Shown here: positions 1-8,589 of the stretch, in pieces
Layout of the letters: every line of letters begins with the position of its first letter
Position numbering within the stretch: position 1 is the first letter of the stretch
NCBI GenBank assembly: GCA_937870635.1
Contig: CALMZP010000044.1
Coordinates: forward strand, 1 to 64,000
DNA from: an uncultured Acidobacteriota bacterium
Lineage (GTDB): Bacteria > Acidobacteriota > Thermoanaerobaculia > Gp7-AA8
DNA length: 64,000 bases
Reading direction: 5' to 3'
The notes under the pieces: generated by a model
The model's database searches: none
What the model saw: only the letters and a program-made list of their open reading frames with translations
What the model was told of the DNA's origin: nothing
Made by a program: the position numbers and the translations under genes

Positions 1-207
1 CGCGCGGGCAACGATGAAACCGATGTCCCGGGGGCCGCGTCTGCCGGTGAGCTCCTGCCAGAGGAGAGTGCGCGCGGTCTCGAAGTAGGTGAAATAAACG
101 GCGTTGTTGACATGGCCGTAGGCGTCAACGTCGCTGAAGACCACCTGATGCGGGACCACGTACCACCCATCCTTCCACCCGTACACGGCGTGGGCCGGTT
201 CACTCAT
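1..207 (-). CDS. acyl-CoA thioesterase, 4-hydroxybenzoyl-CoA thioesterase family (partial)
   Basis: This 69-codon piece is the N-terminal half of a hotdog-fold thioesterase; the rest lies beyond base 1. The stretch FSDVDAYGHVNNAVYFTYFE matches the family signature, with the catalytic-type Asp in DVDAYGHVNN. Such enzymes hydrolyse acyl-CoA thioesters in the cytoplasm; the substrate cannot be told from this part. The ATG at 205-207 lies 12 bp downstream of the HMG-CoA lyase stop, so the two are probably cotranscribed. The ORF track omits it because it is truncated. Confidence 0.85.
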   Translation of the reverse strand, partial: MSEPAHAVYGWKDGWYVVPHQVVFSDVDAYGHVNNAVYFTYFETARTLLWQELTGRRGPRDIGFIVARA

Positions 208-219
208 CGTTGCGATGAG

Positions 220-1158
220 TCATTGTAACGCCGGTGACTGCGGAGCGACGGGTGCGCCGGATTTCGTGCACGCCTGCAGATAGCGGCCGGGCAGCGGGTG
301 ATCGAGATAGGGCGCGATGACCGACGAAGCTTCGACGAGCTTCTTCAGATCGACACCCGAGTCGATGGCCATCCCCTCGAGGAGATACACGAGGTCTTCC
401 GTCGCCATGTTGCCCGACGCGCCCGGCGCATACGGACAGCCGCCGAGTCCGCCCGCGGACGCGTCGAACGTGGAGATACCCATCTCCAGCGCCGCGAGTG
501 TGTTCGCGAGCGCGGTTCCGCGCGTGTCGTGAAAATGCATCGCCAGCTTCGAAGGCGGGATGACCTGCAGCAGGATTCCAATCACGCCCTGCACCTGCAG
601 AGGTGTACCGACACCGATCGTGTCGCCGACGGAGACTTCGTAACAGCCCAGATCCAGCAGCCGCGCGGAAACTTCCAGGACCTTCTCCGGCGGCACTTCG
701 CCCTCGTACGGACATCCCATCGCCGTCGAAACGTACCCTCGCACGCGCATCTCCTCGGCCCGCGCCCGCGCGGCGACGGGCGCGTAGTTCTCGAACGACT
801 CGTCGATCGACATGTTGATGTTGCGCTTATTGAAGGTCTCCGAGGCGGCGGTGAAGATGGCGATCGACGTGACGCCGGTCTCGATCGCCCGCTCCAGCCC
901 CTTCATGTTCGGGACGAGAACCGGATACTCCATCCCCGGATCCTTCGGGATGTTGCGGTAGACGTCCGCCGTGTCGGCCATCTGCGGCACCCATTTCGGA
1001 TGGACGAACGCGCCGGCTTCGATCACCCGCAGCCCGGCGTCGCCCAGCGCGGTGATGTAGTCGATCTTCGCCTGCGTCGGGATGATGACCTTCTCGTTTT
1101 GAAGGCCGTCACGCGGTCCGACCTCGACGATCTTGACGGTGTCGACGGAGATTTTCAT
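220..1158 (-). CDS. mvaB: hydroxymethylglutaryl-CoA lyase
   Basis: The protein cleaves HMG-CoA to acetyl-CoA and acetoacetate, the last step of leucine degradation. It has the N-terminal VEVGPRDGLQNE motif (residues about 10-21) with the Arg-Asp pair of DRE-TIM metallolyases, the HFHDTRG metal-binding segment and the GGLGGCPYAPGASGN signature with the active-site Cys. I start at the ATG at 1156-1158 (MKISVDTVKIVEV, 312 aa). The longer 360-aa ORF only reads back through a palindromic repeat. A biotinyl carrier gene lies upstream and a thioesterase downstream, consistent with acyl-CoA catabolism. Confidence 0.95.
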   Translation of the reverse strand: MKISVDTVKIVEVGPRDGLQNEKVIIPTQAKIDYITALGDAGLRVIEAGAFVHPKWVPQMADTADVYRNIPKDPGMEYPVLVPNMKGLERAIETGVTSIAIFTAASETFNKRNINMSIDESFENYAPVAARARAEEMRVRGYVSTAMGCPYEGEVPPEKVLEVSARLLDLGCYEVSVGDTIGVGTPLQVQGVIGILLQVIPPSKLAMHFHDTRGTALANTLAALEMGISTFDASAGGLGGCPYAPGASGNMATEDLVYLLEGMAIDSGVDLKKLVEASSVIAPYLDHPLPGRYLQACTKSGAPVAPQSPALQ

Positions 1159-1196
1159 GAGACGGTTAAGTCTATCCCGAGAGAAGCCGCTGATTT

Positions 1197-1347
1197 CATC
1201 CCGAGCGCAGCGAGGGATCTCCGGAAGCACCGGCAGGATGTTGCCTATGAAAACCAACCCTGCCGGTGGTACCGGAGATCCCTCGCTTCGCTCGGGATGC
1301 AATCTATGACTGCGCTCGGGATGAAATCTCCGGCTGCGCTCGGGATG
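1197..1347. repeat. family A intergenic palindrome plus two partial copies
   Basis: The left arm CATCCCGAGCGCAGCGAGGG (from 1198) and the right arm ending CGCTTCGCTCGGGATG (to 1299) form a long imperfect inverted repeat around a short loop. The arms also share GGAAGCACCGGCAGG / CCTGCCGGTGGTACC. Two short repeats of TGCGCTCGGGATG follow (1311-1323 and 1334-1346). The arrangement is nearly the same as the element at 26280. It lies between mvaB and the carrier gene and could form a strong RNA hairpin. Confidence 0.85.
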
Positions 1348-1350
1348 GAT

Positions 1351-1821
1351 TCATGACAAAACAACCAGGTCCACCCCCGGCTGAACGAGCTCGCCCTCCA
1401 CACAATTCACAGCGCTCACCGTGCCGTCGTGCGTAGCCACGATCTGATGCTCCATCTTCATCGCCTCGAGCACGATGAGTGGCGTTCCCTTCGTCACCAC
1501 ATCGCCCTTGCCAACGAGAATCTTGAGCACCAGTCCGGGCATGGGGGCGGCCATCGAATGATCGCGGTGACGCGTGCGGGTCTTTGCTCCCCGATCGGTC
1601 ACGTCCGCCGTGTACGTCACGCCATCGAAAGCGAAGCTGATGCGCGTCCCGTCGACGACGTACGGCACGACGAACGTACGGTCGCCCGCACGCACTTCCG
1701 CTTCGTTGTCGCGCTCGCGCGTGACCTCGATCTCCAGTTCACCTGCGCGGAAACGCGTTGTTTCACGCTCGAGAAAGAGCTCGACCTGCTGACCGCCGAT
1801 CGTCACGACTTTGTCGCTCAT
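1351..1821 (-). CDS. biotinyl carrier subunit of an acyl-CoA carboxylase
   Basis: This is a 156-aa stand-alone biotin carrier protein. The C-terminal lipoyl/biotinyl domain carries the biotinylation motif EAMKMEH (about residue 120, Lys accepts biotin), preceded by the MPG turn found in carboxylase carrier domains. The N-terminal 70 residues resemble the linker region ahead of BCCP in alpha subunits. The ATG at 1819-1821 overlaps the pyrE stop in an ATGA, which decides the start. No carboxylase or carboxyltransferase subunit is in the window. The HMG-CoA lyase next door suggests 3-methylcrotonyl-CoA or propionyl-CoA carboxylase use (inference). Confidence 0.88.
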   Translation of the reverse strand: MSDKVVTIGGQQVELFLERETTRFRAGELEIEVTRERDNEAEVRAGDRTFVVPYVVDGTRISFAFDGVTYTADVTDRGAKTRTRHRDHSMAAPMPGLVLKILVGKGDVVTKGTPLIVLEAMKMEHQIVATHDGTVSAVNCVEGELVQPGVDLVVLS

Positions 1822-2387
1822 CGAAACCGGCTGCCCGGCGAGTCGATCGCCATCCCTTTCGCGCACAGCGGACACGACGCTTCTTCCCAGGTCTCGAGGG
1901 CGAGCGTAAGCAGCGACTCGTAAGGGTGATCGAACGGATTCTGTTTCCCGCTCCGGTTCAGGATCGATCCGTATCCGAAGACGAGCCCACCGTGCGTCGC
2001 GACAACCGCCGCCGTCTCGCGCGTCGACTTTCCGGTGGTGACGACGTCCTCGATGATGACGATGCGCTCGCCCTGATTGATCTTGAATCCACGGCGGAGC
2101 GCCATCTCACCGTCCTTGCGCTCCGTGAACACCATCGGTACGTCTAGCGCCTCCGCCACGGTATAGCCGATGATCAGGCCCCCCATCGCTGGCGCTACGA
2201 TCCTTTGCGGCCTCGTCGAACGGATGAGCTTCGCGAGCGCTTCGCCCAGCGCCTTCGCGTTCCGCGGGTGCTGCAGGAGCACGGCGCACTGGACGTAATT
2301 GGGACTGTGCAGCCCCGAGGAGAGGCGGAAATGACCTTGCAGGAGGGCACCGGTTTTATTGAGGAGCGCCAGAACGTCGAGCGGCAT
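1818..2387 (-). CDS. pyrE: orotate phosphoribosyltransferase
   Basis: PyrE transfers phosphoribose from PRPP to orotate to make OMP in pyrimidine synthesis. The 189-aa protein has the type I phosphoribosyltransferase PRPP-binding motif VIIEDVVTTGKST (about residues 118-130) and the family segments FRLSSGLHSPNYVQ and RKDGEMALRRGF. The ATG at 2385-2387 (MPLDVLALL) fits the family N-terminus. Upstream in-frame ATGs add residues unlike PyrE. The C-terminus ends in a CPLC pair that is not a catalytic feature. The gene is divergent from yqeY and its stop overlaps the next gene by 4 bp. Confidence 0.93.
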   Translation of the reverse strand: MPLDVLALLNKTGALLQGHFRLSSGLHSPNYVQCAVLLQHPRNAKALGEALAKLIRSTRPQRIVAPAMGGLIIGYTVAEALDVPMVFTERKDGEMALRRGFKINQGERIVIIEDVVTTGKSTRETAAVVATHGGLVFGYGSILNRSGKQNPFDHPYESLLTLALETWEEASCPLCAKGMAIDSPGSRFR

Positions 2388-2424
2388 CGGGCGCGAGAAT
2401 AGAATGACGCCGGAGACAAGGCAA

Positions 2425-2871
2425 ATGGGCACACTCACCGAACAGATCCGCGCCGAGCTGACCGAGTCGATGAAGGCACGGACAGCAGAGAAGACCTCGA
2501 CCCTGCGCATGCTTCAGTCCGCGCTCAAGAACGAGCAGATCAACCTTGGCCATGAGCTGTCCGATGAAGAAGCGATGACCGTCATCCGCAAGGCGGTCAA
2601 ACAGCGGCTGGACTCGATCGAGCAGTACACGAAGGCGAACCGTCCCGAGCTCGCGGCGAAGGAACAGTCCGAGCTCGACATGCTCAAGGCTTATCTCCCC
2701 GCCGAGCTGTCCGAGGCCGAACTGGAAGGCGGGATCCTCGAGATCATCGCTTCCACCGGCGCGCAGTCGAAGAAGGACATCGGCAAGGTGATGAAGGAAG
2801 CGACGGCCCGTTACAAGGGACGGGCGGATGGAAAGGTCCTCCAGGGAATTGCCTCGAGACTCCTGCCGTAG
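2425..2871 (+). CDS. yqeY: GatB/YqeY domain-containing protein
   Basis: A 148-aa YqeY-type protein, the usual length for the family. YqeY resembles the tail domain of GatB and is thought to bind tRNA; its exact role is unsettled. The typical sequence is visible: TLRMLQSALKNEQI near the N-terminus, the central EEAMTVIRKAVKQRLDSIEQY helix and YLPAELSEAE, then GKVMKE in the C-terminal half. I start at ATG 2425, preceded by GGAG about 10 bases upstream (GGAGACAAGGCAA). The gene is divergent from pyrE, with moeB 20 bp downstream. Confidence 0.9.
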   Translation: MGTLTEQIRAELTESMKARTAEKTSTLRMLQSALKNEQINLGHELSDEEAMTVIRKAVKQRLDSIEQYTKANRPELAAKEQSELDMLKAYLPAELSEAELEGGILEIIASTGAQSKKDIGKVMKEATARYKGRADGKVLQGIASRLLP

Positions 2872-2891
2872 GGAAGCCGTTAACCGGAAAA

Positions 2892-4007
2892 ATGCTCAAC
2901 TCCTCCGAACGTGAACGCTACGCGCGGCACCTGACCCTCCCTGAAGTCGGCGAGGAAGGACAGGAGAAGCTGCGCCGCGCGTCCGTCCTCATCATCGGTG
3001 CCGGCGGCCTGGGAAGTCCTTCTTCGATGTATCTCGCCGCCGCGGGTGTCGGACGCATCGGACTGGTTGACTTCGACGTCGTCGACTCGACGAATCTGCA
3101 GCGTCAGATTCTCTATGGAGAATCGGTGATCGGGCAGCGGAAGCTCGACGCCGCGTGGCAGCGCCTGCACGATCTCAATCGAAACGTCCGCGTCGAGACG
3201 TTCAATGACCGGCTGTCGTCGCGGAATGCTCTCCCTCTCTTCGAGCCGTACGACATCATCATCGACGGGACCGACAACTTCGCCACCCGTTACCTCGTCA
3301 ACGACGCGTGCGTCCTCTCCGGAAAGCCGAACGTTTACGGCTCGGTCTTCCGCTTCGACGGGCAGGCGTCCGTTTTCGATTCGAGGCGCGGCCCGTGCTA
3401 TCGCTGTCTCTATCCCGATCCACCGCCGCCTCACCTCGTGCCGTCCTGCGCCGAGGGGGGCGTACTGGGCGTGCTGCCGGGAATCGTCGGGACCATCCAG
3501 GCGACCGAGGCGATCAAGCTGATCACCGGGGCTGGCGAGCCGCTGATCGGCCGGCTTCTTCTCATCGATGCGCTGAAAATGTCGTTCCGATCGCTGAAGC
3601 TGGAAAGGAATCCGCAATGCCGTGTCTGCAGTGCGAATCCCGAGATTCGCGAATTGATCGACTATGAGGAGTTCTGCAATCCCGTGACTGAAACCGACAT
3701 CAACGCCGCACAGCTGGCCGAGCGGCTGGCCACCGACAAGAGCCTGGTCGTCATCGACGTCCGCGAACCGCATGAATGGGCCGCCGGCCACCTGCCGGAA
3801 GCGAAACACATCCCGCTGCAGCAGGTTCCGGCACGTCTCGCCGAGATTCCGAAAGATGCCGAAGTCGTGATGGTCTGCCGTTCGGGCGGACGCAGCGGCC
3901 GCGCACAGCAGTTCCTGATGTCCAACGGCTACAAGCGCGTCAGGAATCTCACTGGCGGGATGCTTGGCTGGAAGCGAGACGTGGATCCGGCGATGACGGT
4001 GAAGTAG
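2892..4007 (+). CDS. moeB: MoeB/ThiF-type adenylyltransferase with C-terminal rhodanese domain
   Basis: A 371-aa E1-like enzyme that adenylates the C-terminus of a ubiquitin-like sulfur carrier (MoaD or ThiS class), so the fused rhodanese can supply sulfur. Residues about 1-245 hold the ThiF domain: nucleotide motif GAGGLGS, NLQRQILY with the Arg finger, DGTDNFATRY, and zinc cysteine pairs CYRC and CRVC. Residues about 265-371 are a rhodanese domain with the active-site loop VCRSGGRS carrying the catalytic Cys. This MoeZR-type architecture is common outside enterobacteria. Its 3' end overlaps the convergent CAP-domain gene by 59 bp. Confidence 0.93.
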   Translation: MLNSSERERYARHLTLPEVGEEGQEKLRRASVLIIGAGGLGSPSSMYLAAAGVGRIGLVDFDVVDSTNLQRQILYGESVIGQRKLDAAWQRLHDLNRNVRVETFNDRLSSRNALPLFEPYDIIIDGTDNFATRYLVNDACVLSGKPNVYGSVFRFDGQASVFDSRRGPCYRCLYPDPPPPHLVPSCAEGGVLGVLPGIVGTIQATEAIKLITGAGEPLIGRLLLIDALKMSFRSLKLERNPQCRVCSANPEIRELIDYEEFCNPVTETDINAAQLAERLATDKSLVVIDVREPHEWAAGHLPEAKHIPLQQVPARLAEIPKDAEVVMVCRSGGRSGRAQQFLMSNGYKRVRNLTGGMLGWKRDVDPAMTVK

Positions 4008-4473
4008 GCCGCGCGAAGAGCACCACCACCGAGCGTCCCACGCTGCGGCCGGTCGTCGCGCCATCGATGATCGACACACCGCAATCCTGGTACAGAGGGG
4101 ACAGGATGTTGGCGCGGTGCCCCTTCGACTCCATCCACGACTGAACCAGCAGCTCGGCCGTTTCGAACCCGGCCGCCAGGTTCTCGCCGGCGTAACGGAA
4201 TTCATATCCGCTCGGCCGGATCATCTCGAACGGCGAGCGTCCGTCAGGAGCGACGTGACCCCAATACGCGAGCTCTTCCATGTCGCGCATCCGGCTGTCG
4301 GCCGCGCGCACAAGGCGGTCATCCTGACGGAGCGGAGGAAGCCCGGCCGCCACCCGATGGATGTTCATCTCGGCGACCACCGTCTCGGTCGTGATCTCGG
4401 CACCCGCAGCGGAGACGGCCGCGATGACCATCGCGAGGATGAGAACGCTGCGCATGTGCTGGATGGAACGCAT
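3949..4473 (-). CDS. secreted CAP-domain (SCP/PR1-like) protein
   Basis: A 174-aa protein with a signal peptide (RSVLILAMVIAAVSAAGA) and one CAP domain. Motifs seen are MNIHRVAAGLPPL at the start of the domain, YWGHVAPDGRSPFEMI with the His, YAGENLAAGF, and the HRANILSP signature. The bacterial CAP family is exported and its biochemical role is mostly unknown. ATGs at 4471-4473 and 4453-4455 both precede the signal peptide; I use the first. The last 20 codons run into the 3' end of moeB on the other strand, a 59-bp convergent overlap, and this tail is low-complexity Pro/Ser. Confidence 0.85.
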   Translation of the reverse strand: MRSIQHMRSVLILAMVIAAVSAAGAEITTETVVAEMNIHRVAAGLPPLRQDDRLVRAADSRMRDMEELAYWGHVAPDGRSPFEMIRPSGYEFRYAGENLAAGFETAELLVQSWMESKGHRANILSPLYQDCGVSIIDGATTGRSVGRSVVVLFARPTSPSSPDPRLASSQASRQ

Positions 4474-4493
4474 TCGCCGGTCCTGTTCCTTCC

Positions 4494-5651
4494 CTAGGAT
4501 ACTTCTGCTCGGACGCGGAGAAAAAAGGTGCACGCTTTCCCCGTCTTGGCATCGACCCAGACCGAACCGCCGTGGCTGACCGCAAACTCGCGCGCCTTGA
4601 AGAGAGCGCGGCCGGTCCTTGGCCCTGCCGGATCCCAGACGAACCCCGGCTCGAAGATCGTCTGCTTCATCTCGTCGGGGACCAGCGGTCCGTTGTCCAT
4701 GACAAAGAACAGGAAGATCGGCGTGCCCTTGTGTTCCATCCATCGCACGCCGATCACGATCATGCCGGAGGCTGGCACGTAGTGAAGCGCGTTCTCCATC
4801 AGGACCGCCAGCGCGTCGCCGAGCTGCTCGTGATCAACGAATCGTTCCTGAAGATCCTGGACATCCACCTGGAGCTCCACACCTTTGATGGCAGCCACAG
4901 GTCTGAACCGATCGGCGATGCGACGGACGACATCGATCGCGCGCGGCACCGGTTTGGCCGCGGGCGCTCCGCCGACACCCGGCGCCATCTCCAGCGATCC
5001 GAGGATCTGCTCGATCGTGCGGGCGGCGTCGTTCACGAGGGCGCCTGCGCGAGCGGGCGTGGCCGACTTCAGCGCATCACGCAGTGCTCGCAGCGGCTCG
5101 AACACGGCCTGCTGCACGTACGAAACGAAGGAGGCATGTCCCTCGTCCGCCGCGTCCGTTTCGCGGAAGACGAGGACGGCGCCACTCGCCCCGCCGGACA
5201 TGGGAACGAGCGTATAGATGACGTTTCGATTCCGGATGCGGGCACCCGACGTGGTGCCGGCGCCGAGGTCGCCGACATGAATGCCGGTGATCGATTCGAT
5301 GGCGGCGACCGTCGTCAGTTCCGACTGCGGCTTGTCGAAGAGTTTGAGCGCCGCATCAGAAACAAATTTCACGCTGCGGTCGGCGCCGAGAAAAACCGAC
5401 GGAGTACCGGCCGCGACGAGAAGATTCACGACACTGGTGATTGCCGGCGTCGCGCTCTCGACCGGGAACTGCACGACCGGCGCTTCCGGGAAACGATCGA
5501 GCGCGAGAGCCTGCGAAGTCTCCGGAGCGCGCACAGTCTCCCTCACCGCCGGCGCGTGTTGATCGGCCTTCTTTCGCGGCTTGTCGCAGTTCTCGCACAG
5601 GATTTTTCCCGGCGGGAGCTCGCGACCGCACATGAAGCATTGACGGGGCAT
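4494..5651 (-). CDS. zinc-ribbon, PAS and HATPase-domain protein
   Basis: A 385-aa protein that opens with a double CxxC zinc ribbon (CFMCGRELPPGKILCENC), followed by a Pro/Ala linker. A PAS-like sensor segment spans about residues 75-175, and a GHKL ATPase domain spans about 250-385 with N-box-like ENALHYV and DNGP. I find no phosphoacceptor His: the helical region FVSYVQQAVFEPLRALRDAL has none, and the G2 region GPRTGRALFKA is degenerate. It is therefore probably not an ordinary histidine kinase; it could be an ATP-binding sensor or a kinase-derived scaffold. No response regulator is adjacent. Confidence 0.7.
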   Translation of the reverse strand: MPRQCFMCGRELPPGKILCENCDKPRKKADQHAPAVRETVRAPETSQALALDRFPEAPVVQFPVESATPAITSVVNLLVAAGTPSVFLGADRSVKFVSDAALKLFDKPQSELTTVAAIESITGIHVGDLGAGTTSGARIRNRNVIYTLVPMSGGASGAVLVFRETDAADEGHASFVSYVQQAVFEPLRALRDALKSATPARAGALVNDAARTIEQILGSLEMAPGVGGAPAAKPVPRAIDVVRRIADRFRPVAAIKGVELQVDVQDLQERFVDHEQLGDALAVLMENALHYVPASGMIVIGVRWMEHKGTPIFLFFVMDNGPLVPDEMKQTIFEPGFVWDPAGPRTGRALFKAREFAVSHGGSVWVDAKTGKACTFFLRVRAEVS

Positions 5652-5739
5652 TCGGCGTATCCGGACCGATGATGTTACGCCCGATCTGCGATAGAGTCCG
5701 TGCGACGGCCATCACATCCGCCTTCTGGAGTGTAAACGA

Positions 5740-6585
5740 ATGAAAAACATAGTTGTTATCGGTGGCGGCACCATGGGCAACGGCATCGCGCATACCGCCG
5801 CGGCCACCGGTTTTGACGTCACCCTCGTCGATGTCAGCCAGGAAATCCTCGACCGGGCGATGGGCACCATCTCCGCGAACCTCCAGCGCGGCGTCGACAA
5901 GGGGAAGATGACCGCCGACGAGAAGACGGCCGTCCTCGGCCGCATCCGCCCCGCGACGACCCTCGAATCGCCGGTCGCAAAGGCGGACATCGTCATCGAA
6001 GCCATCATCGAAAAACTCGCTGCGAAGACCGAGGTCTTTCAGAAACTGGACAAGCTGACCGCGCCGGGCTGCATCCTCGCGTCGAACACCTCATCGATCT
6101 CCATCACCAAGATCGCCGCCGCAACGTCGCGCCCCGACAAGGTCATCGGCATGCACTTCATGAATCCCGTTCCGATCATGACGCTCGTCGAAGTGATCCG
6201 CGGCATCGCCACCTCCGACGAAACCTATCGCAAGGTGGAAGAGCTCTCGCAGGCGATGGGCAAGAGGCCGCTCGAGGTCAACGACTACCCCGGTTTCATC
6301 TCCAACCGCGTGCTCATGCCGATGATCAACGAAGCGATCTTCGCTCTGTACGAGGGCGTGGCCACGCCGGAAGCGATCGACGGAGTGATGAAGCTCGGCA
6401 TGAACCACCCGATGGGTCCGCTGACCCTCGCTGATTTCATCGGCCTCGATGTCTGCCTGGCAATCCTGCGCGTCCTCGAAGAAGGCTTCGGCGACCCGAA
6501 GTACCGGCCGTGCCCGCTGCTGGTGAAGATGGTCGATGCCGGCTGGCTGGGACGGAAGAGCGGGCGCGGGTTCTACAGGTATTGA
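5740..6585 (+). CDS. hbd: 3-hydroxybutyryl-CoA dehydrogenase
   Basis: A 281-aa NAD(P)-dependent 3-hydroxyacyl-CoA dehydrogenase that interconverts acetoacetyl-CoA and 3-hydroxybutyryl-CoA. The Rossmann motif [10 protein letters not shown] is at residues 8-17, followed by [12 protein letters not shown], the catalytic-His segment [11 protein letters not shown] and the C-terminal [16 protein letters not shown] and [11 protein letters not shown] blocks of the short, stand-alone Hbd/PaaH form. GGAG lies about 10 bases before the ATG. It may work with the acyl-CoA enzymes at the start of the window, although it is not in the same operon. Confidence 0.94.
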   Translation: MKNIVVIGGGTMGNGIAHTAAATGFDVTLVDVSQEILDRAMGTISANLQRGVDKGKMTADEKTAVLGRIRPATTLESPVAKADIVIEAIIEKLAAKTEVFQKLDKLTAPGCILASNTSSISITKIAAATSRPDKVIGMHFMNPVPIMTLVEVIRGIATSDETYRKVEELSQAMGKRPLEVNDYPGFISNRVLMPMINEAIFALYEGVATPEAIDGVMKLGMNHPMGPLTLADFIGLDVCLAILRVLEEGFGDPKYRPCPLLVKMVDAGWLGRKSGRGFYRY

Positions 6586-6587
6586 GA

Positions 6588-6692
6588 TGAGGTGTGTGAA
6601 GGGAGGCGCGAAGATCGAGCCTCGTGCCGCCCATCCCCCAGATCTCCCTCGCTACGCTCGGGATGACAGCTTGTTCCACCCGGGATGACAGC
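6588..6692. repeat. family B repeat, right part, after hbd
   Basis: The sequence from the hbd stop onward (GTGTGAAGGGAGGCGCGAAG ... CTCCCTCGCTACGCTCGGGA ... TGACAGC) closely matches the loop and right arm of the complete family B element at 37198-37299, including the GGCGCGAAGATC segment. The left arm is missing. A further CGGGATGACAGC follows at about 6680. It fills most of the hbd-TPR gap. Confidence 0.75.
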
Positions 6693-6722
6693 GGCGCTTC
6701 CCTCTGTTCTAATCCGCTACCA

Positions 6723-8579
6723 ATGCTCTGCCAAACCTGCAGTGCCTTCAACGAAGACGATCGCGAGTATTGCTACCGCTGCCAGAACAAGCTCCTCGTT
6801 CTGTCAGGAATGACCGCGTTCGAAGAGGACGAAGCCGAGGATTACGAAGAGGAAGGCGACCTGTCGCTCGATGAGCATCTCCTCGAGCGCGTCTCCGCCA
6901 TCGAAGAGATCGTCAAGCGATCTGCTGAAACGCTCCGCTCCGTCGTCGACGCCGTGCAGAAGCACGAGCGTGCGATCTTCATCAACCAGACCGGCCTTCT
7001 CTCCGTGAAGGAGCTGCTCGAAAAGAAGAGCCTTCTCTCCGGTGAGGAGGTCGTCGAGCTGTGGGAATCGAAGATGGGCGAGCAGATGCTCGCCCTCGAA
7101 AAGAAACAGCGCTTCACCGAGCGCCGCGACCGCATCATGTCGCTGTTCCGCGGTGACAAGCGCGACCGCTTCGTCGCTCTCGTCGCTGAAGCAGAATCTG
7201 CGATCGACGCGTTCGACCCCGATCGGGGGCTCAAAGCACTGGAAGAAGCCTTCCGCCTCGACCGCGACAACTACGAGTTGTCGTTCTTTCTCGGCGAGAC
7301 CTTCTTCAACGACGGGAACCTCGACCGCGCGAAGAGCTATCTCGAGCGGACGCTCGAGGTACAGCCCGATCACTTCGACGCCGCGGTCTTCTACGGCGTG
7401 CTTCTCCATGAACGCCAGGATCTCAAGGGTGCGGAGAGATGGCTGCGCCGCGCCATCCAGATCTCACAGGAATCGTTTCTTCCCTACTTCTCGCTGGGAG
7501 CGATCTACGCACGCAAAGGAAAGCTCCTGCGCGCGCAGAAGTTCCTCGAGAAGGCCATCCAGCTCGAGGCGATCCCGCAGGCTTTCTTCCTTCTTGGAAC
7601 GATCTTCTACGAGAAGGGACAGCTCGAGCGAGCGATCCGCTCTTTCCAGGGGGCGCTCAAGCTCGACCCCGACTATGAAGAAGCCATCTATCACCTGGGC
7701 CTCTGCTATCTCGATCGCAACTGGAACCGAAAGGCGATCGAGTGTTTCCAGGAAGCGCTCGAGCTGAACCCGAACAAGATGGAGTACCAGCAGGCGGTCA
7801 AGATTTACGAGGGAATCTCCGGACACGTCCCGGTCGAGGGTCCCGCCGCGGCGGAGCTCAGCGAAGCGGAGACGCTCGTCAATCAGGGCAACTACAACGA
7901 AGCGCTGGACCACTATCGCCGCGCCTCGACCGAGGATCCGGAGAACGTCAACATCCTCATGCCGTACGCGCTGCTGTGCTCCCATCTCGACCTGAATTCC
8001 GAGGCGATTTCGGTGGCACGACAGATCCTCAAGGAAAAGCCGACCGAGGTCGTCGCGGCAGCCGCGTACACGACGCTCGTCGAAGCGCTGCGTGCCGAGG
8101 GGAACTTCAAGGACGCGAACCGCGCGCTGGAAGACATGCTGCGCGAGTACACGTCGAATTACTCGAAGTCGATCGCCTACTACGAGAAGGCGTACAACCT
8201 CGCCGAGATGGAAGAAAACCTCGACGAAGCACTGGAAAGCGCGCAGCTCGCCCTGCGGTATTCACCCAAGGAGCTGAAGCAGTTCCCGCTGGCAGCGTTG
8301 GGCTGGGTGTACTTCAAAAAACGTGACTTTCAGAACGCGGTCGATTTCCTGACGAAGTCGGCCGACATCGGCCCTACCGCCACGAACCTGATGCATCTCG
8401 GCATGGCGCTTCTGGAGAGCGGCGAGAAGGATCGCGCGCGCGCAATCTTCCGCCGTGCGAAGAGCTTCAAGGCCAAGGGCGCCGGCCTCGAGGAGAAGAT
8501 CCTCGAGCAGGTGCGAACGGCGACGAAGCTCATCGACCGGCTGCACGCAAAGCGGCGCAGAGCGACCAGCGGAAAATAG
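6723..8579 (+). CDS. zinc-ribbon tetratricopeptide-repeat protein
   Basis: A 618-aa protein with no signal peptide. It opens with a zinc ribbon (CQTC and CYRC, residues 3-20), then an acidic segment and a helical, possibly coiled-coil region (about 45-150). About ten TPR units follow from residue 170 to the end, for example DRDNYELSFFLGETFFNDGN and DPDYEEAIYHLGLCYLDRNW. TPR arrays mediate protein contacts; the partner is unknown. I start at ATG 6723 because the cysteine ribbon begins there; upstream in-frame codons come from the repeat. The next gene starts 10 bp downstream. The zinc-ribbon start recalls the gene at 4494. Confidence 0.85.
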   Translation: MLCQTCSAFNEDDREYCYRCQNKLLVLSGMTAFEEDEAEDYEEEGDLSLDEHLLERVSAIEEIVKRSAETLRSVVDAVQKHERAIFINQTGLLSVKELLEKKSLLSGEEVVELWESKMGEQMLALEKKQRFTERRDRIMSLFRGDKRDRFVALVAEAESAIDAFDPDRGLKALEEAFRLDRDNYELSFFLGETFFNDGNLDRAKSYLERTLEVQPDHFDAAVFYGVLLHERQDLKGAERWLRRAIQISQESFLPYFSLGAIYARKGKLLRAQKFLEKAIQLEAIPQAFFLLGTIFYEKGQLERAIRSFQGALKLDPDYEEAIYHLGLCYLDRNWNRKAIECFQEALELNPNKMEYQQAVKIYEGISGHVPVEGPAAAELSEAETLVNQGNYNEALDHYRRASTEDPENVNILMPYALLCSHLDLNSEAISVARQILKEKPTEVVAAAAYTTLVEALRAEGNFKDANRALEDMLREYTSNYSKSIAYYEKAYNLAEMEENLDEALESAQLALRYSPKELKQFPLAALGWVYFKKRDFQNAVDFLTKSADIGPTATNLMHLGMALLESGEKDRARAIFRRAKSFKAKGAGLEEKILEQVRTATKLIDRLHAKRRRATSGK

Positions 8580-8589
8580 CCTCGACGAA

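Noticed and set aside
220-1302. 360-aa start for HMG-CoA lyase
   Set aside because: The extra 48 residues are translated from the family A palindrome; the canonical N-terminus begins at 1158.
2880-4205. 441-aa minus-strand ORF opposite moeB
   Set aside because: moeB on the plus strand has full motif support; this frame has no recognisable domain and an antisense-type composition.
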